Counted from the first letter of the stretch, positions 45,854 through 55,785 are shown. The stretch is DNA of 64,000 nt from Haloquadratum walsbyi J07HQW1 (GCA_000415965.1 KE356560.1:570936-634935), one strand, 5' to 3'. Notes: generated from the sequence alone by a model not told the origin. Numbers and translations are program-made.

Positions 45854-46072
45854 CTGCGCACAGACTGGGATTCCGAGTACGGCTATACCGAGTCAATCAC
45901 CGAGCACCCGTGAGTTCTGAGTCACCCATCGGTGAATCGTATTAGACTGAACTAATGATTCCCGACTGTTATCATTTATCTGATTCGATAGTTTTGATCA
46001 TGCAATTTCTTTATTCAATCATACCGACGTATACTATCTAAACGCACGGGTGAATAATCATTATAGAAACTC
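45854..46072. other. Spacer after ftsZ2
   Basis: No gene is seen; A/T-rich in the second half. Any ftsZ2 transcript end is not obvious. Confidence 0.3.
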
Positions 46073-46480
46073 GAGGAGAATCCCTGCGACTTTAGCCGCG
46101 GAATGAATCCGACAATCCGAAATCATTCTACCCGATATTTCAATCGGTCATTTTGATCCACAGGCGCCTCAACAGTCGGAATCAGGCAAGAACAGAGCGA
46201 CTCCCGACAGTCCTGCGATGGCAATCTGCCCGCCACAAACAATGAGACAGTAATCGGAACCAGTTAGCTGAACAGTCAGTTTCTCTGATAAATCGATGCA
46301 GATGCAGTGTCTGACTACTTGAAAATATCATAGAAGCTAATTCCAGGTCTATTGAATTCTTCTGGACTCTCCGGGGCACAACCAACTCTGAGAGTCTGAA
46401 TACGACAGATGAGAGAAGTCCCGGGGGCTGAGATGTGGCACTCTCGGCACCAGCAGCCCACTTCACCCGCAAGAGTACTG
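46073..46480 (+). mobile_element. tnpB-derived non-autonomous element, family 2 copy c
   Basis: It begins gaggagaatccctgcgactt with gaatgaatccgacaatccg. It shares the family core: caatcggaaccagttagctg-like and ggactctccggggcacaacc, then gggggctgagatgtggcactc. The palindromic right end is missing; the sequence passes into the tnpB relic at 46495. It may be the joined right part of that same broken element. Confidence 0.5.
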
Positions 46481-46494
46481 TAGCATTACGTCCA

Positions 46495-47310
46495 ACCAGT
46501 CCGGCTTCGACGTGGATGGTAACACAGACCGGACTGACCGTGCTACCGTCGAGTTCTTGAGAATCGGCACGTTCCGCTTGACGTTTCACCAACCACCCCC
46601 AGACAGTGCTGACATAATGGAAGTCATCCTGAAAAGCAGAAAACAGGCGACTGGACGGTCGGCATTACGGCCGAATATGACGTTGACCATCCAGAAAACC
46701 CGCTGGAGACGAGATTAATACCGAGCGTGGGCATCGACCTCGACATCACGAAGTTCATTCGCGACTCAGACGAGCGAGCGTTCCGACCGATAGACGAGAA
46801 AGAAGATCGTGAACACATCGAGACACGTCATCAATCCATGTCTTGCAAGGAACACGAGTCGAACAACTGTCAGGAGGCGCGACGACGCTCAGCAAGAGCG
46901 TACGAGCGGTTATCGAACAAGCGCGACGCGTACCACGAAGCCCTCCACCGCTCATATAAATCAATACGATGCCGTGTTTCTCGAAGCCCTGAACGTGAAC
47001 AGCATGATACAGCAGAACGGGAACAGTCGGAACATCGCGGCGATGTCGTGGTACGAGACGCCTCAAGCGTTCAAACCCACGGCAAGAAGAACGGCTGTCA
47101 CGTGGCTTTTGCTCCGCCTGTGGAACGACGAAGAGATGTGTGCAGTGTGGTGTCGAGTCGGAGAAGCCGTTGTGGGTGCACGAGCACTCGTGCACATCGT
47201 GCAGGTTTGAGGTGGATCCTGACCAGAACGCTGCATTGGAGATACAGCGTCTTGGGTTACTCGAACTGGGGGTGGGAGTGGGAGTGGTTGAGGATGAATC
47301 AGGATTAGTC
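46495..47310 (+). pseudogene. Decayed IS1341-type tnpB
   Basis: TnpB-like fragments in changing frames run along the plus strand. The first is a middle part with VGIDLDITKFIRDSDERAF (46725-46780). KEHESNNCQEARRRSARAYE with SNKRDAYHEALHRSY (46850-46960) follows, and after frameshifts an AMSWYETPQAFKPTA part (47040). Near 47130-47260 is a zinc-ribbon-like end. Here the bases read as Cys-Gly-Val-Glu-Ser-Glu-Lys-Pro-Leu-Trp-Val-His-Glu-His-Ser-Cys, with Asp-Gln-Asn-Ala-Ala after it. Several stops and shifts make it inactive. A gggta pentamer repeat at 47434-47452 lies downstream. Confidence 0.75.
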
Positions 47311-47478
47311 AGAAACTGACCGAATCAACGCCTGCTAAGACTGGCACCGCTGCGGGGTCATGCCCCTGCTTGTCGAGAGATGCAATTCCTGCAAGTGCCG
47401 TCGTTGACACAGGAAGCCACCGCAGGTGGCTGAGTAGGGTAGGGTAGGGTAAGGTAATTCATTGAGACAACGAGAGAC

Positions 47479-48291
47479 CTACTGTTGAGGCGACGACACA
47501 CGACCAACAACAACATCAAATGGGATAATTTCCGCACGGCGATACGTTCCGTTACGTATCTGATCGATGACTGCCCGTCCCATTGCACGCCAATCGCGCC
47601 GAAGAGTGTCGTACGCATCAGGTGACAGCTCTCGACGGAGTTCGGTGTGGTGGTCGCGTAATGCTGTCCCATGTGCTTTCCGGGCTGCTGCTTTTAATAC
47701 GGTATCATCATAGGGCGGTTCGGTCGTTCTGCGGTGGTAATGCCGTCGACGGACGACATCATCTAATCCCGCTTTATCAAATGCTGTCGGAAGTCGATCA
47801 CCAAGTGCAATATCAGTCCGCACACCGGCGATATATGCCTCGCGTGCCCGACGTTCTACCTCAGCTTCTGTTTCAACTGTCGATGTAACGCTGACAGCAG
47901 CATTATCCGGCTCAACCGCCGCAACAAGCTCAGATGACACACGCGCAAACCTCCGAAGTATAGTGACCGGATTCGGGAGGTTACTCAATAGCGCCTGACA
48001 CGTCACAAGATCGACAACATCAGACTTGAGTGGAAGTTGCGTTGCGTCACCAATAATCGGCGTGAGACCAGCATTCGAACGTGCAATAGTGAGTAATTCG
48101 GGGTCGATATCAAGACAAATAATCTCACCAGGTGATTCTGTTTCAAGAACCTGTGCAAACTCACCCGTTCCTGTCCCAACATCAAGAATGCGAGTTCTAT
48201 CCTCAAGTGAGAGCGGTGTCAATGCAGCACGTGAGTCAGCCCACAATCCACGGCGGGTGTGTGTAAGATACTCAGGCGAAAATTCTCGCAC
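47479..48291 (-). CDS. Class I SAM-dependent methyltransferase
   Basis: This 270-residue enzyme has motif I ILDVGTGTGEFAQVL (residues 34-48), the acidic end of strand 2 in IICLDIDPELL near 58, a GDATQLPLKSDVVDLVTC segment (motif II/III) near 80, and then NLPNPVTILRRFARV. The C-terminal 100 residues are helical and contain an ERRAREAYIAG region, not typical of a particular subfamily. The substrate is unknown. Its start lies six bases after the nfo stop, so it is the second gene of that operon. Confidence 0.8.
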   Translation of the reverse strand: MREFSPEYLTHTRRGLWADSRAALTPLSLEDRTRILDVGTGTGEFAQVLETESPGEIICLDIDPELLTIARSNAGLTPIIGDATQLPLKSDVVDLVTCQALLSNLPNPVTILRRFARVSSELVAAVEPDNAAVSVTSTVETEAEVERRAREAYIAGVRTDIALGDRLPTAFDKAGLDDVVRRRHYHRRTTEPPYDDTVLKAAARKAHGTALRDHHTELRRELSPDAYDTLRRDWRAMGRAVIDQIRNGTYRRAEIIPFDVVVGRVSSPQQ

Positions 48292-48297
48292 GGATGA

Positions 48298-49134
48298 TTA
48301 GGCGGGATTATCCGCAAGGTCGCGAACGCGATTAATATTCCATTCGAATCCTCTATTATTCTCGTTTGGAGTCTCCAATACGAGCGGGACTGGGTCAACC
48401 GCAGGATGATTGATGAATGCTTCCATCCCAGATTCGCCAATTTTACCCTTACCGATATGTGCGTGTTCGTCCTTGTTCGTCCCACAGGCATGTTTCGAAT
48501 CGTTTAGATGGATACATGCAAGCTTATCTACTCCAACGGTTGTGTCGAACTCTGTCATCGTTGCATGGACAGCGGCTGGGGTTGAAAGATCATATCCAGC
48601 CGCAAAGAGGTGAGCGGTGTCAAGACACACCTCAAGTTCGTGAGTGCTTTCTTCAAGCACGTATGAAAGATGGTCGAATTTATCACCAAGTTTTGTTCCT
48701 GAGCCAGCATCAGACTCAAGTAAGACTGTCACACTATCTGGGATAGTCAACTCATCGAGTGCAGAGACTGCATTATCAAGCCCCTGTTGTTCGCCTGCTC
48801 CGGTATGTGCACCAAGATGCACATTCACATATGGAATTGATAGCTGCGCCGCAGCATCAATCTCCTGTTGCATCGAATCGATTGACTTTGCCCGAAGATC
48901 ATCTTTTGGCGTACAAAGATTTACGAGATACGATGAATGGATGACCCATGGACCGATATCATGGGTCTGAGAGCGATCACGAAATGCCTCCGCATCTGCC
49001 TCGTCAATTGATGGATCCTGCCAGACTTGTGGAGAATGAGTGAATATCTGTCCACAATTACCACCGTTTTCAAGCTGTCTCTCAACGGCATTCGCAACTC
49101 CACCAGCAATGGACTCATGTGCGCCAACAAGCAT
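48298..49134 (-). CDS. nfo: Endonuclease IV (Nfo)
   Basis: This 278-residue AP endonuclease cuts 5' of abasic sites in base-excision repair. It has the TIM-barrel start [34 protein letters not shown] near residue 30, a [18 protein letters not shown] segment near 137, [11 protein letters not shown] near 165 and [20 protein letters not shown] near 205, which carry the three-metal ligands. The frame extends to 49191, but those residues have no counterpart; the ATG at 49134 is used. With the family 4 uracil glycosylase at 3949 it would form the early steps of uracil repair. Confidence 0.9.
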   Translation of the reverse strand: MLVGAHESIAGGVANAVERQLENGGNCGQIFTHSPQVWQDPSIDEADAEAFRDRSQTHDIGPWVIHSSYLVNLCTPKDDLRAKSIDSMQQEIDAAAQLSIPYVNVHLGAHTGAGEQQGLDNAVSALDELTIPDSVTVLLESDAGSGTKLGDKFDHLSYVLEESTHELEVCLDTAHLFAAGYDLSTPAAVHATMTEFDTTVGVDKLACIHLNDSKHACGTNKDEHAHIGKGKIGESGMEAFINHPAVDPVPLVLETPNENNRGFEWNINRVRDLADNPA

Positions 49135-49315
49135 ACAATTGGTATTATCTATGGTAGTAAAGCCACTTCGAAGTGAGGTATGTATACACAACTGAGTGTA
49201 TATCGACCCACTCCTCAGAGGCGAGTATCACCCGAAGTAAACACAGCGTCAACTTTCATTTAGATGCAACGATTGACTAACGTCTTCATGAAGAACCATG
49301 TGTAACTGATAGAAA

Positions 49316-50677
49316 TTACTCGACCCACAGCGTTTTTCGATTAGTAAATTCTGTAATCCCAGCCTTCGCAAGTTCACGACCGTATCCGGATTTTCCAATC
49401 CCGCCGAATGGAATGCGAGGATCAGACTTCACAAGTTGGTTGATATACACACACCCAGCATCAATACGCTGACCGACCGTCCGTCCGCGGTCTCTATCAG
49501 CCGTCCAAACGCTTGCGCCGAGACCAAATTCGGTGTCATTTGCGGTTTTAATCGCTTCATTTTCATCTTCAACCTCAAACACTGCAGCAACAGGACCGAA
49601 TAGTTCTTCAGTTGCGGCTGGAGATGATTCTGGAATATCAGTGAGAATTGTTGGTGGATAATACGCCCCGTCACGATCAAGTGGCTCACCACCAATCTCG
49701 ACTGTTGCTCCTGCTTCAACAGAGCGTTCAACTTGTGAATGAAGATTTGCACACAGGTCATTTCGGGCCTGTGGACCGACATCTGTCGTGTCATCGAGTG
49801 GGTCACCAATTGTATATGATGTCATTTCATCACGTAGTCGGTCAAGAAACGTATCATAGATATCTGAATGAATAATAAATCGTTTGGCAGCAATACACGA
49901 TTGTCCGTTATTGAGCGTGCGAGCCCACGCACCTGCCTCAGCCGCAGCACTAATGTCCGCATCATCAAGCACGACAAACGGATCGCTTCCGCCGAGTTCA
50001 AGAACGGTCTTTTTAAGATTCTCACCGGCTGTTGATGCAACGGCACGCCCAGCTGGACCACTACCGGTGAGAGTCACTGCTTGGATGCGGTCATCTGCAA
50101 TCACGTCACTGACTTGATCTACCTCAATGAGGAGCGTTTCAAAAACACCATCGGGATATCCGGCGTCGTCAAATACCTCAGCAATTGCCTCCGCGCAGCC
50201 AGGGACATTTTCAGCATGTTTTAACACTCCGACATTACCGGCGGTCAGGTACGGTGCCGCGAACCGAAACACCTGCCAGAAGGGGAAATTCCAAGGCATA
50301 ACTGCAAGAACAGGACCAAGTGGTTCATAGACGGTTTGCACAGAGCTGCCAGGGGGGCTTGGATGACCATCCGATTGGAGATGTGCACTCGCGTGAGTTG
50401 CATAATACTCGCACACCCGTGCACATTTTTCAATCTCAGCGCGAGCCTGTGTGATTGGCTTGCCCATCTCTGTTGTCATTAATTGGGCGTACTCTTCGAT
50501 GCGATCCGCAAGAATATCACCTGCAGTTGCAAGGAGTTGCTCACGATCACGAAGTGAACGATCACGCCACGTCTGAAATGTTGTCTGTGCCCGACTCAAT
50601 ATTGCTTCTACATCATCACTTGTGTCGGGTTCATACCGGTCGATCTGCTCGTTGGTTGCAGGATTGATCACATCCAT
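49316..50677 (-). CDS. Aldehyde dehydrogenase, probably succinate-semialdehyde type
   Basis: This 453-residue NAD(P)-dependent dehydrogenase has PWNFPFWQVFRFAAPYLTAGN (near residue 135), a TLTGSGPAGRAVAS cofactor region, the catalytic Glu in LELGGSDPFVVLDDAD (near 235) and the catalytic Cys in NNGQSCIAAKRF (near 268). It ends in GGIGKSGYGRELAKAGITEF. Length and motifs fit the succinate-semialdehyde dehydrogenase (GabD/Sad) branch; the exact aldehyde is uncertain. The ATG at 50677 (MDVINPATNEQI) is preferred to that at 50710. It is monocistronic. Confidence 0.87.
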   Translation of the reverse strand: MDVINPATNEQIDRYEPDTSDDVEAILSRAQTTFQTWRDRSLRDREQLLATAGDILADRIEEYAQLMTTEMGKPITQARAEIEKCARVCEYYATHASAHLQSDGHPSPPGSSVQTVYEPLGPVLAVMPWNFPFWQVFRFAAPYLTAGNVGVLKHAENVPGCAEAIAEVFDDAGYPDGVFETLLIEVDQVSDVIADDRIQAVTLTGSGPAGRAVASTAGENLKKTVLELGGSDPFVVLDDADISAAAEAGAWARTLNNGQSCIAAKRFIIHSDIYDTFLDRLRDEMTSYTIGDPLDDTTDVGPQARNDLCANLHSQVERSVEAGATVEIGGEPLDRDGAYYPPTILTDIPESSPAATEELFGPVAAVFEVEDENEAIKTANDTEFGLGASVWTADRDRGRTVGQRIDAGCVYINQLVKSDPRIPFGGIGKSGYGRELAKAGITEFTNRKTLWVE

Positions 50678-51344
50678 ACATATGCGATAGTATGCTACGG
50701 TCATATACATCAGGGCGATCGGCGATCATATGCGACATATTGTTCGAGAGATATCGATCAACGTGCTGAGTTGCTCTCAGACCAGATTATGAGATAAGAA
50801 CGGGACATGAATATGATACGGATACTAGCGTCTAAGAACTTATTTGACCCCCAACGGTGCTGAGAGCAACGGTCTCACCATCATGCGCAGTGGGTTATCT
50901 GAGGATGGTGGCTGGTTGGAGAGTCATCTGAAACGGTAGTTGTCTGTTGGTTCAGTCGGAATCACACACTACAGGCCAGGTGAACCTCTCCGGGGTCAAG
51001 CCCCGAGGTCGTCGCCTCGTACAGTGATATACACTCATTGTGGTTTCAGATTCTAAGTTATTCTGTCGTTGCGAATGGCAGTATCTGTGTCCGCGTCCAT
51101 TGTGTAGTGCCGAATTGGTCGGCTGACGAATAGAATACAAGCAGTAGTGTACAAGCTACAAAGCGACTTTCCCATGGCTTTGATATTGATGTGACCCCGG
51201 TGAGTTCACAAGCTACAACAGAGAGACCGGACAGAACCACGTCATGGGACATCATTTCGACGACGACACGTTCACACCTCAGACAACTGGTCATCGGGGA
51301 CCTTTTCATACACTCAGTAGGTACACACACGCACACAATTCAGT
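50678..51344. other. Gene-free stretch with IS palindromic end (50979-51022)
   Basis: About 670 bp between divergent genes with no convincing coding frame. Bases 50979-51022 (aggtgaacctctccggggtc, aagccccgaggtcgtcgcct) match the element end at 55735-55775 and the complement of 2401-2424. Sequence becomes richer in G/C after about 51050, where an accessory zone begins. Confidence 0.5.
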
Positions 51345-52187
51345 ATGGGAGCTTTCTCACAGCGGTTCCCGGAGATCGAGTTCTCCCGGCGAAATCGACT
51401 CATTATCTATTATCTCGTTGGTCTCGTACTGCTCGCCCTTCTGTATGCTGTGATCTACAATATTGCGCTGGCACGCCTGGAAGGCGTCAATCAGTCTATC
51501 TTTGCCTCGTTCGAATTCGTCGTCCAGACGATGACGACGACCGGGTATGGACAGGATTCCGACCTTTGGAGCCATCCGTTAATGTATCTGTTCGTATCAC
51601 TTACGCAGATCTCTGGTATCGGCATCGGATTTTTTACCCTCCGTCTGATTATCATCCCGCTGTTCACCGGCGCCGAGGTCAACTTAGATGATCGATTAAC
51701 ACCGAAAACGGACCATATTATTATCTGTGAATACCGACGAGACTCTGTCGTTCTTCTTGACGAGCTTGAAGAACTTGGGATCGAATACATCCTGATTGCA
51801 TCGAATGAAGAAAACGCCAAGGATCTCTCCGACGCCGGATATTCGGTTATTCATGGCTCTCCGCAGGACCGGGATGCGTTCAAGCGAGCCAGTATCGATG
51901 CTGCACGAGCGGTCATAACGGACGCCGGGGATGCGAACGTCAACACTATTCTGACGGTTCGGTCAATCGATCCGAATATTGAGACCATCACCCTCACCGA
52001 CGATAGCGACATGCGGAGCGCTCTGCTTGATGCAGGCGCAGATACTGTGTTGTCCCCACACGGAGTGCTCGGGCGTCGGCTCGCCGAGAAGGCAGTTTCC
52101 TCGTTCAGTTCTGAGCTGACGGACACAATCGAACTGGGGGCGAAATGGAAATTACGGAGATCCCGATTCAGCCGGGAAACCGATTAG
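51345..52187 (+). CDS. K+ channel, pore and first regulatory half (gene broken by a frameshift)
   Basis: This 280-codon part has two membrane helices around the pore loop with the potassium filter TTTGYGQ (near residue 66). The pore is followed by a TrkA-N/RCK domain (TDHIIICEYRRDSVVLLDEL near 125, HGSPQDRDAFKRASIDAARA) and the start of a second regulatory block. Full-length haloarchaeal homologues continue through EMEITEIP as one protein of about 540-560 residues. Here a G run at 52136-52140 has five G where six would keep the frame. This part therefore ends in about 13 unrelated codons. Confidence 0.82.
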   Translation: MGAFSQRFPEIEFSRRNRLIIYYLVGLVLLALLYAVIYNIALARLEGVNQSIFASFEFVVQTMTTTGYGQDSDLWSHPLMYLFVSLTQISGIGIGFFTLRLIIIPLFTGAEVNLDDRLTPKTDHIIICEYRRDSVVLLDELEELGIEYILIASNEENAKDLSDAGYSVIHGSPQDRDAFKRASIDAARAVITDAGDANVNTILTVRSIDPNIETITLTDDSDMRSALLDAGADTVLSPHGVLGRRLAEKAVSSFSSELTDTIELGAKWKLRRSRFSRETD

Positions 52188-53035
52188 TTGGGATGCGGAT
52201 CCGCAACTCACAGATCAGAGAGCAGACGGGTGCCAATATTATCGGCGCATGGATCGACGGCGAGTTGCAACTTCCGCCCGACCCGGACGCGGTTATTCGT
52301 TCGAACACGGTGTTACTCGTTTCAGGCGCTCACGATGAACTTGAGGCGTTCGGTGAGTTCACGCAGCCATACCCATACCGCACGTTTCGGCGACACGAGC
52401 GTATTATCATTGCCGGTCAGGGCGAGGTCGGGCAAGCCGCACGGGGGGTTATCGCCCAAGAGGGACTTGATGTCACGACGATCGACATCGAGGATCACGA
52501 CGGTGTCGACATCGTTGGCGATGCAGATTCGGATGAAAACCTGCAGGCAGCCGACATTGGGGCTGCGGGTGCAATCATCGTCGGTCTTCCGGATGACTCC
52601 GCGTCGCTCCTGACAACGGTGTTGGCACGCTCATTGAACTCAAACATAGAGATCCTCGCACGTGTGAGCGATATTAATGCAACGCGAAAAGCACGGAGCG
52701 CCGGTGCGGACTACGTCCTCCCAGTCCCCCGAGTGAGCGCCTGGATGGTGGTCAGCGAACTCCACGATGAAGATATCCTTGCTCCCGCGAGCCAGATTCG
52801 ACTGCTCCGCGTGCCGGCAGACCCCCTGGCTGGGTCGACGCTCGCGGAGTCGGACATATACGAGAGGGCCGGCTGTCGTGTCATCGCCGTCGAAGACGAT
52901 TCCGGATTGACTAGTACGGTTGACCCCCAGCGACGGTTCACGGGGGAAGAGCGAATCGTGCTTGTCGGATCCGACGAAGCAGTCCAGCAGTTCAGAAAAC
53001 AGTTCGATGTCTCACCAATTGAGCCGGAGGCTTGA
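52145..53035 (+). CDS. K+ channel, second regulatory half (TrkA-C, TrkA-N, TrkA-C)
   Basis: This 296-codon part starts MEITEIPIQPGNRLVGMRIR, a TrkA-C domain. It continues with a second RCK/TrkA-N domain (HERIIIAGQGEVGQAARGVI, near residue 82, and an EILARVSDINATRKARSAGAD stretch), then another TrkA-C domain to the end. It overlaps the first part by 43 bases in a different frame. It could be made as a separate subunit from its ATG, from slippage on the G run, or not at all. The protein would bind NAD(H) or nucleotides and gate the pore encoded just upstream. Confidence 0.8.
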   Translation: MEITEIPIQPGNRLVGMRIRNSQIREQTGANIIGAWIDGELQLPPDPDAVIRSNTVLLVSGAHDELEAFGEFTQPYPYRTFRRHERIIIAGQGEVGQAARGVIAQEGLDVTTIDIEDHDGVDIVGDADSDENLQAADIGAAGAIIVGLPDDSASLLTTVLARSLNSNIEILARVSDINATRKARSAGADYVLPVPRVSAWMVVSELHDEDILAPASQIRLLRVPADPLAGSTLAESDIYERAGCRVIAVEDDSGLTSTVDPQRRFTGEERIVLVGSDEAVQQFRKQFDVSPIEPEA

Positions 53036-53199
53036 ATACTCGTTCGAAATGAACTCTAGCAATTACGAACGCTTCCATGGACCGGGAGACTACATAAGCG
53101 ACGAGCCGGGCATCCTCATCGCCAGCACGCACCGTGAACGCGTCAACTGTCTGTGCTTTTTCAATATGGTCTGATCGTCCGATTCTTACTCATCAGACA
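53036..53199. other. Short open segment after the channel gene
   Basis: A 41-codon frame from 53049 (starting MNSSNYERFHGPGDYISDEP) is open to 53174 but matches nothing I know. It may be the tail of a lost gene. Confidence 0.25.
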
Positions 53200-53500
53200 C
53201 AGTCTCGTAGTCCCGGATCTTCTGAGACGGCTCACGCGGGACTGAGGGATCTGCATTCTGGAGTTTGGTGATCGAGTAGCTGTCTCTCGGAGATCAACAC
53301 GAAACTACTCACATCAGTTTAATCATACTATTTGCTGCTCCGAAATCGCCTCGAAACCCAGTTATAGAATCTAGGACGGTCCTTTGGCTAGTCGCTGAAG
53401 ACTATTTCATGCCCTCATCCGCGCGGTTCCCTCAGTGCGAACACCAGAAAGAGGGCGTCCATCCCATATCGTGTAAGTCCAACGTAGCGATCCGCAGCGT
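53200..53500 (-). pseudogene. Heavily decayed DDE transposase fragment
   Basis: Two islands match the transposase relic at 56990-58345 on the same strand: ctcacgcgggactgagggat with ctgcattct (53230-53260) against 57900-57930, and ccagaaagagggcgtccatc (53444-53465) against 58125-58150. The intervening sequence is scrambled, so only a ghost of the N-terminal half remains. Confidence 0.4.
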
Positions 53501-53510
53501 TGAATATTAG

Positions 53511-53660
53511 ATGGATCAACAGGAGCGAGCAGACGAACTATCCAACGAACGTGTGATTATCGTGTTTAAATCACGTTACGAAGATGATGTGAACGTCCGA
53601 TTCCAGATCATCAAACGATGTTCGATTGCACAGCGGTATCGAATCGTGCGCCGGGCATAA
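53511..53660 (+). CDS. Possible small protein (49 aa), unknown
   Basis: An open frame begins MDQQERADELSNERVIIVF and ends RYRIVRRA before a stop. It is hydrophilic with a basic C terminus. There is no promoter element, ribosome site or family match to confirm it, and it lies in a zone of relics, so it may be chance. Confidence 0.2.
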   Translation: MDQQERADELSNERVIIVFKSRYEDDVNVRFQIIKRCSIAQRYRIVRRA

Positions 53661-53792
53661 GTATACGAACAACTTGTTATTTATCTGAGAATCATCCGGC
53701 GAGACTCCGGGGTTGCCGTCATATTCACTACCGCAGTATCCCGTATCAATGACTTTTTCCGAAGCTATTGATGCGTTATGTTGACGAACCAG

Positions 53793-54035
53793 TCAGGCAT
53801 ATGTTTGATACGTAATAAAGAGCGCGATAGCGAGACATACGACACCGAGTCCACGAATAAGTAGTGTCCACTGGTCAGAGAGCAAATCATGATTGTCTGT
53901 ACCGTAATCACCACGGCGTCGACGGTTCGGACCAACGAACACGGACAGTCGGAGTGCTGTCTGTGGTACGGTAATCAACACAACGCCAAGCAGGATGCCG
54001 AGAACGACTGCAAGGAGTTCGCGGACTCCAGGCAT
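53793..54035 (-). CDS. Small two-helix membrane protein
   Basis: This 80-residue protein has hydrophobic segments at about residues 6-28 and 57-78, separated by a basic, hydrophilic loop (GPNRRRRGDYGTDNHDLL). It follows the htpX stop directly, with one base between the two genes, so it is co-transcribed and may work with the protease. The family is not known to me; small membrane proteins in this position occur in other haloarchaea. Confidence 0.65.
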   Translation of the reverse strand: MPGVRELLAVVLGILLGVVLITVPQTALRLSVFVGPNRRRRGDYGTDNHDLLSDQWTLLIRGLGVVCLAIALFITYQTYA

Positions 54036-54944
54036 CTATGATCGGAGTCGCTGGATGCGCTTTTCCATCGGAGGGTGGGTGGAAACGATCTGCTGGAGGA
54101 ACCCACGATCAGAACTGGAGATGCAGAGTGCACTCACCTGCTGATCAACATCTGCGTCGCGAGGGCGCTGACTCCTCCGCCCGCGGTTCCGGCGATTAGC
54201 CGACCCACGGTCGTGCTGGGCACGCCCAGCCAACTGTTGTGTCTGCTGGTTGCCCTGATGAATCTTCTCAAGCGCGCGAGCAAGTGGTTCACCCTGCCCG
54301 ATGACATCTTCGGCATCGGCGTCGGCAACGTATTCGTGGTATCGGGAGATTGCGAGCACGAATATTATCACGAAGAACTGGACGATGTTCCCGACGATAA
54401 TCGCGAGGAAGAAATCCGTGAGATCGTTCTCACCAGTGAACAACACGATATACTGCGCAACGATAGCGATGATGGATGCAATCCCTTGACCGAGTTGCAT
54501 CGTAATCACATCGCGATTGTCGATGTGTGCGAGTTCATGGGCGACGACGTCTTCAAGCTCGCTGCGATCAAGCAACTGGATGAGTTCTCGGGAGATGACG
54601 ACAGTCCCGTTACCACGGCGACCGACTGCGAACGCATTCGGCACACCCATGTCAGCGATCTTTAACGACGGCTTCTTCATGTCCTTTTTCTCACAGATGC
54701 GTTCAACGAATTGGTGTATCTGCGAGTACTGGGTCTCGGGCAAGTCTTCGGCTCCGACGCTCCGTAACGCGGCCCACTTACCGATTTTATACTGGACTCC
54801 GATTAGGAGGATGCTACCAACAATGGCAACCGGGAGGATACTCTCGCCAAACGCTACCATCGCTGCGACGACAGCTATGAGGTAAAACCCCACGAGAAGC
54901 GCACCAACAACTGCCATCGGTAACTTAACTCCAAAATGTCGCAT
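54036..54944 (-). CDS. htpX: HtpX-like membrane zinc metalloprotease (M48)
   Basis: This 302-residue protease has two N-terminal membrane helices. The zinc motif HELAHIDNRD is near residue 138 and the third ligand Glu lies in RYHEYVADADA near 205, with two further helices between. By family it degrades damaged membrane proteins. A hydrophilic insert rich in Gln, Arg and Asn (NQQTQQLAGRAQHDRGSANR region) lies after residue 230, before the conserved STHPPMEKRIQRL end. It heads a two-gene operon. Confidence 0.9.
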   Translation of the reverse strand: MRHFGVKLPMAVVGALLVGFYLIAVVAAMVAFGESILPVAIVGSILLIGVQYKIGKWAALRSVGAEDLPETQYSQIHQFVERICEKKDMKKPSLKIADMGVPNAFAVGRRGNGTVVISRELIQLLDRSELEDVVAHELAHIDNRDVITMQLGQGIASIIAIVAQYIVLFTGENDLTDFFLAIIVGNIVQFFVIIFVLAISRYHEYVADADAEDVIGQGEPLARALEKIHQGNQQTQQLAGRAQHDRGSANRRNRGRRSQRPRDADVDQQVSALCISSSDRGFLQQIVSTHPPMEKRIQRLRS

Positions 54945-55480
54945 AGTAGTTATGTTGGAGAGAAGGTCCCGTCAGTGTATTCAGTTTCGACGCTAGCTGT
55001 TTCGTTGATCTGAATCAGTCTCTGATTGATAACCGATCGACTGAGTCCAGTCGTCAATTCTGTACTGGGTCTGTCGGTCGAGGCGAGTCTCTGCATATGT
55101 ATGTGATCAATCAATCGCGTTACGTTCACCATCAGCGGTGCTGACCAAGACCGCCCGTCGCTGTAAACCAAGACGATACATCTGGAGACGGCTCGTTGAG
55201 GGTGTTGACGACTTCCATCGGAAGGTTCGCCGGTGGAGTCGAAAGTTTATACGACATCGATCACTCTTATATTAACTATCACTGTCCGCGAATGAATATA
55301 TTTTTCACTAAAATGATAAAACGGCTTCCGTGATTACCGAGTATAACATCACCCGAAGCTTCGTGATATGCAAGTTTCGTACTGCATTGCGTCGTGCTCT
55401 GTCGCTTCGAAGTTGAGGTCCTCGCCACGACTAACCGCGGTAATCTTTGAACTCACGACAGTCGCCGCAAACGAGTCGTC
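54945..55480. other. Relic-rich spacer upstream of htpX
   Basis: About 540 bp without an intact gene. On the minus strand 55170-55258 reads MSYKLSTPPANLPMEVVNTL, which resembles the start of small haloarchaeal proteins and runs into a frame change. 55349-55513 reads MAEFKGTSIQWDDSFAATVV to a stop after 54 codons. Both are possible gene remnants; neither is recognised. Confidence 0.3.
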
Positions 55481-55483
55481 CCA

Positions 55484-55774
55484 TTGGATGCTCGTGCCCT
55501 TGAACTCTGCCATGACCTCGTCCGACGGCGCCCCTACATCGACTTCTCTGAACGACTGACCAGCAAGGCTCCTGAGGCGCTGTACTATCTCGATCAGCCA
55601 CGAACTGTCTCTGAGATTATCCACGGGAGCGACAACTATCGAAACACGGCTGACCGCGCTCTCAGCCGATTTCGTGACCGCGGGCTCGCAGAGGCGGGTG
55701 ATGATTACAACGAGTTCAACGCCTACGTTGAGGTGAATCCACCCCGGGGTCAAGCCCCGAGGCAGTCGCCTTGA
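55484..55774 (+). pseudogene. Truncated winged-helix regulator fragment
   Basis: A frame of 96 codons includes APEALYYLDQPRTVSEIIHG and NTADRALSRFRDRGLAEAGD, a winged helix-turn-helix of the kind found in haloarchaeal transcription factors. The end is replaced at about 55735 by the palindromic end of an IS1341-type element. The last codons (VNPPRGQAPRQSP) are therefore IS sequence. No wing or C-terminal domain remains, so it is probably not functional. Confidence 0.5.
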
Positions 55775-55785
55775 CCGCCTGTACA
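55735..55785 (+). mobile_element. IS palindromic end fragment
   Basis: The sequence accccggggtcaagccccga, followed by ggcagtcgccttgaccgcct, matches ends at 50979-51022 and, on the other strand, 2401-2424. The inverted parts cggggt/accccg form a hairpin. The rest of the element is absent. Confidence 0.55.

Noticed and set aside
47434-47452. gggta repeats as a telomere-like or origin sequence
   Set aside because: Only about three pentamers, no Orc1/Cdc6 gene or origin-box palindromes nearby; best read as a short simple repeat behind a tnpB relic.
51191-51691. 166-codon plus-strand frame before and over the K+ channel
   Set aside because: It overlaps the channel pore region in another frame; the channel frame has the TTTGYGQ filter and clear family identity.
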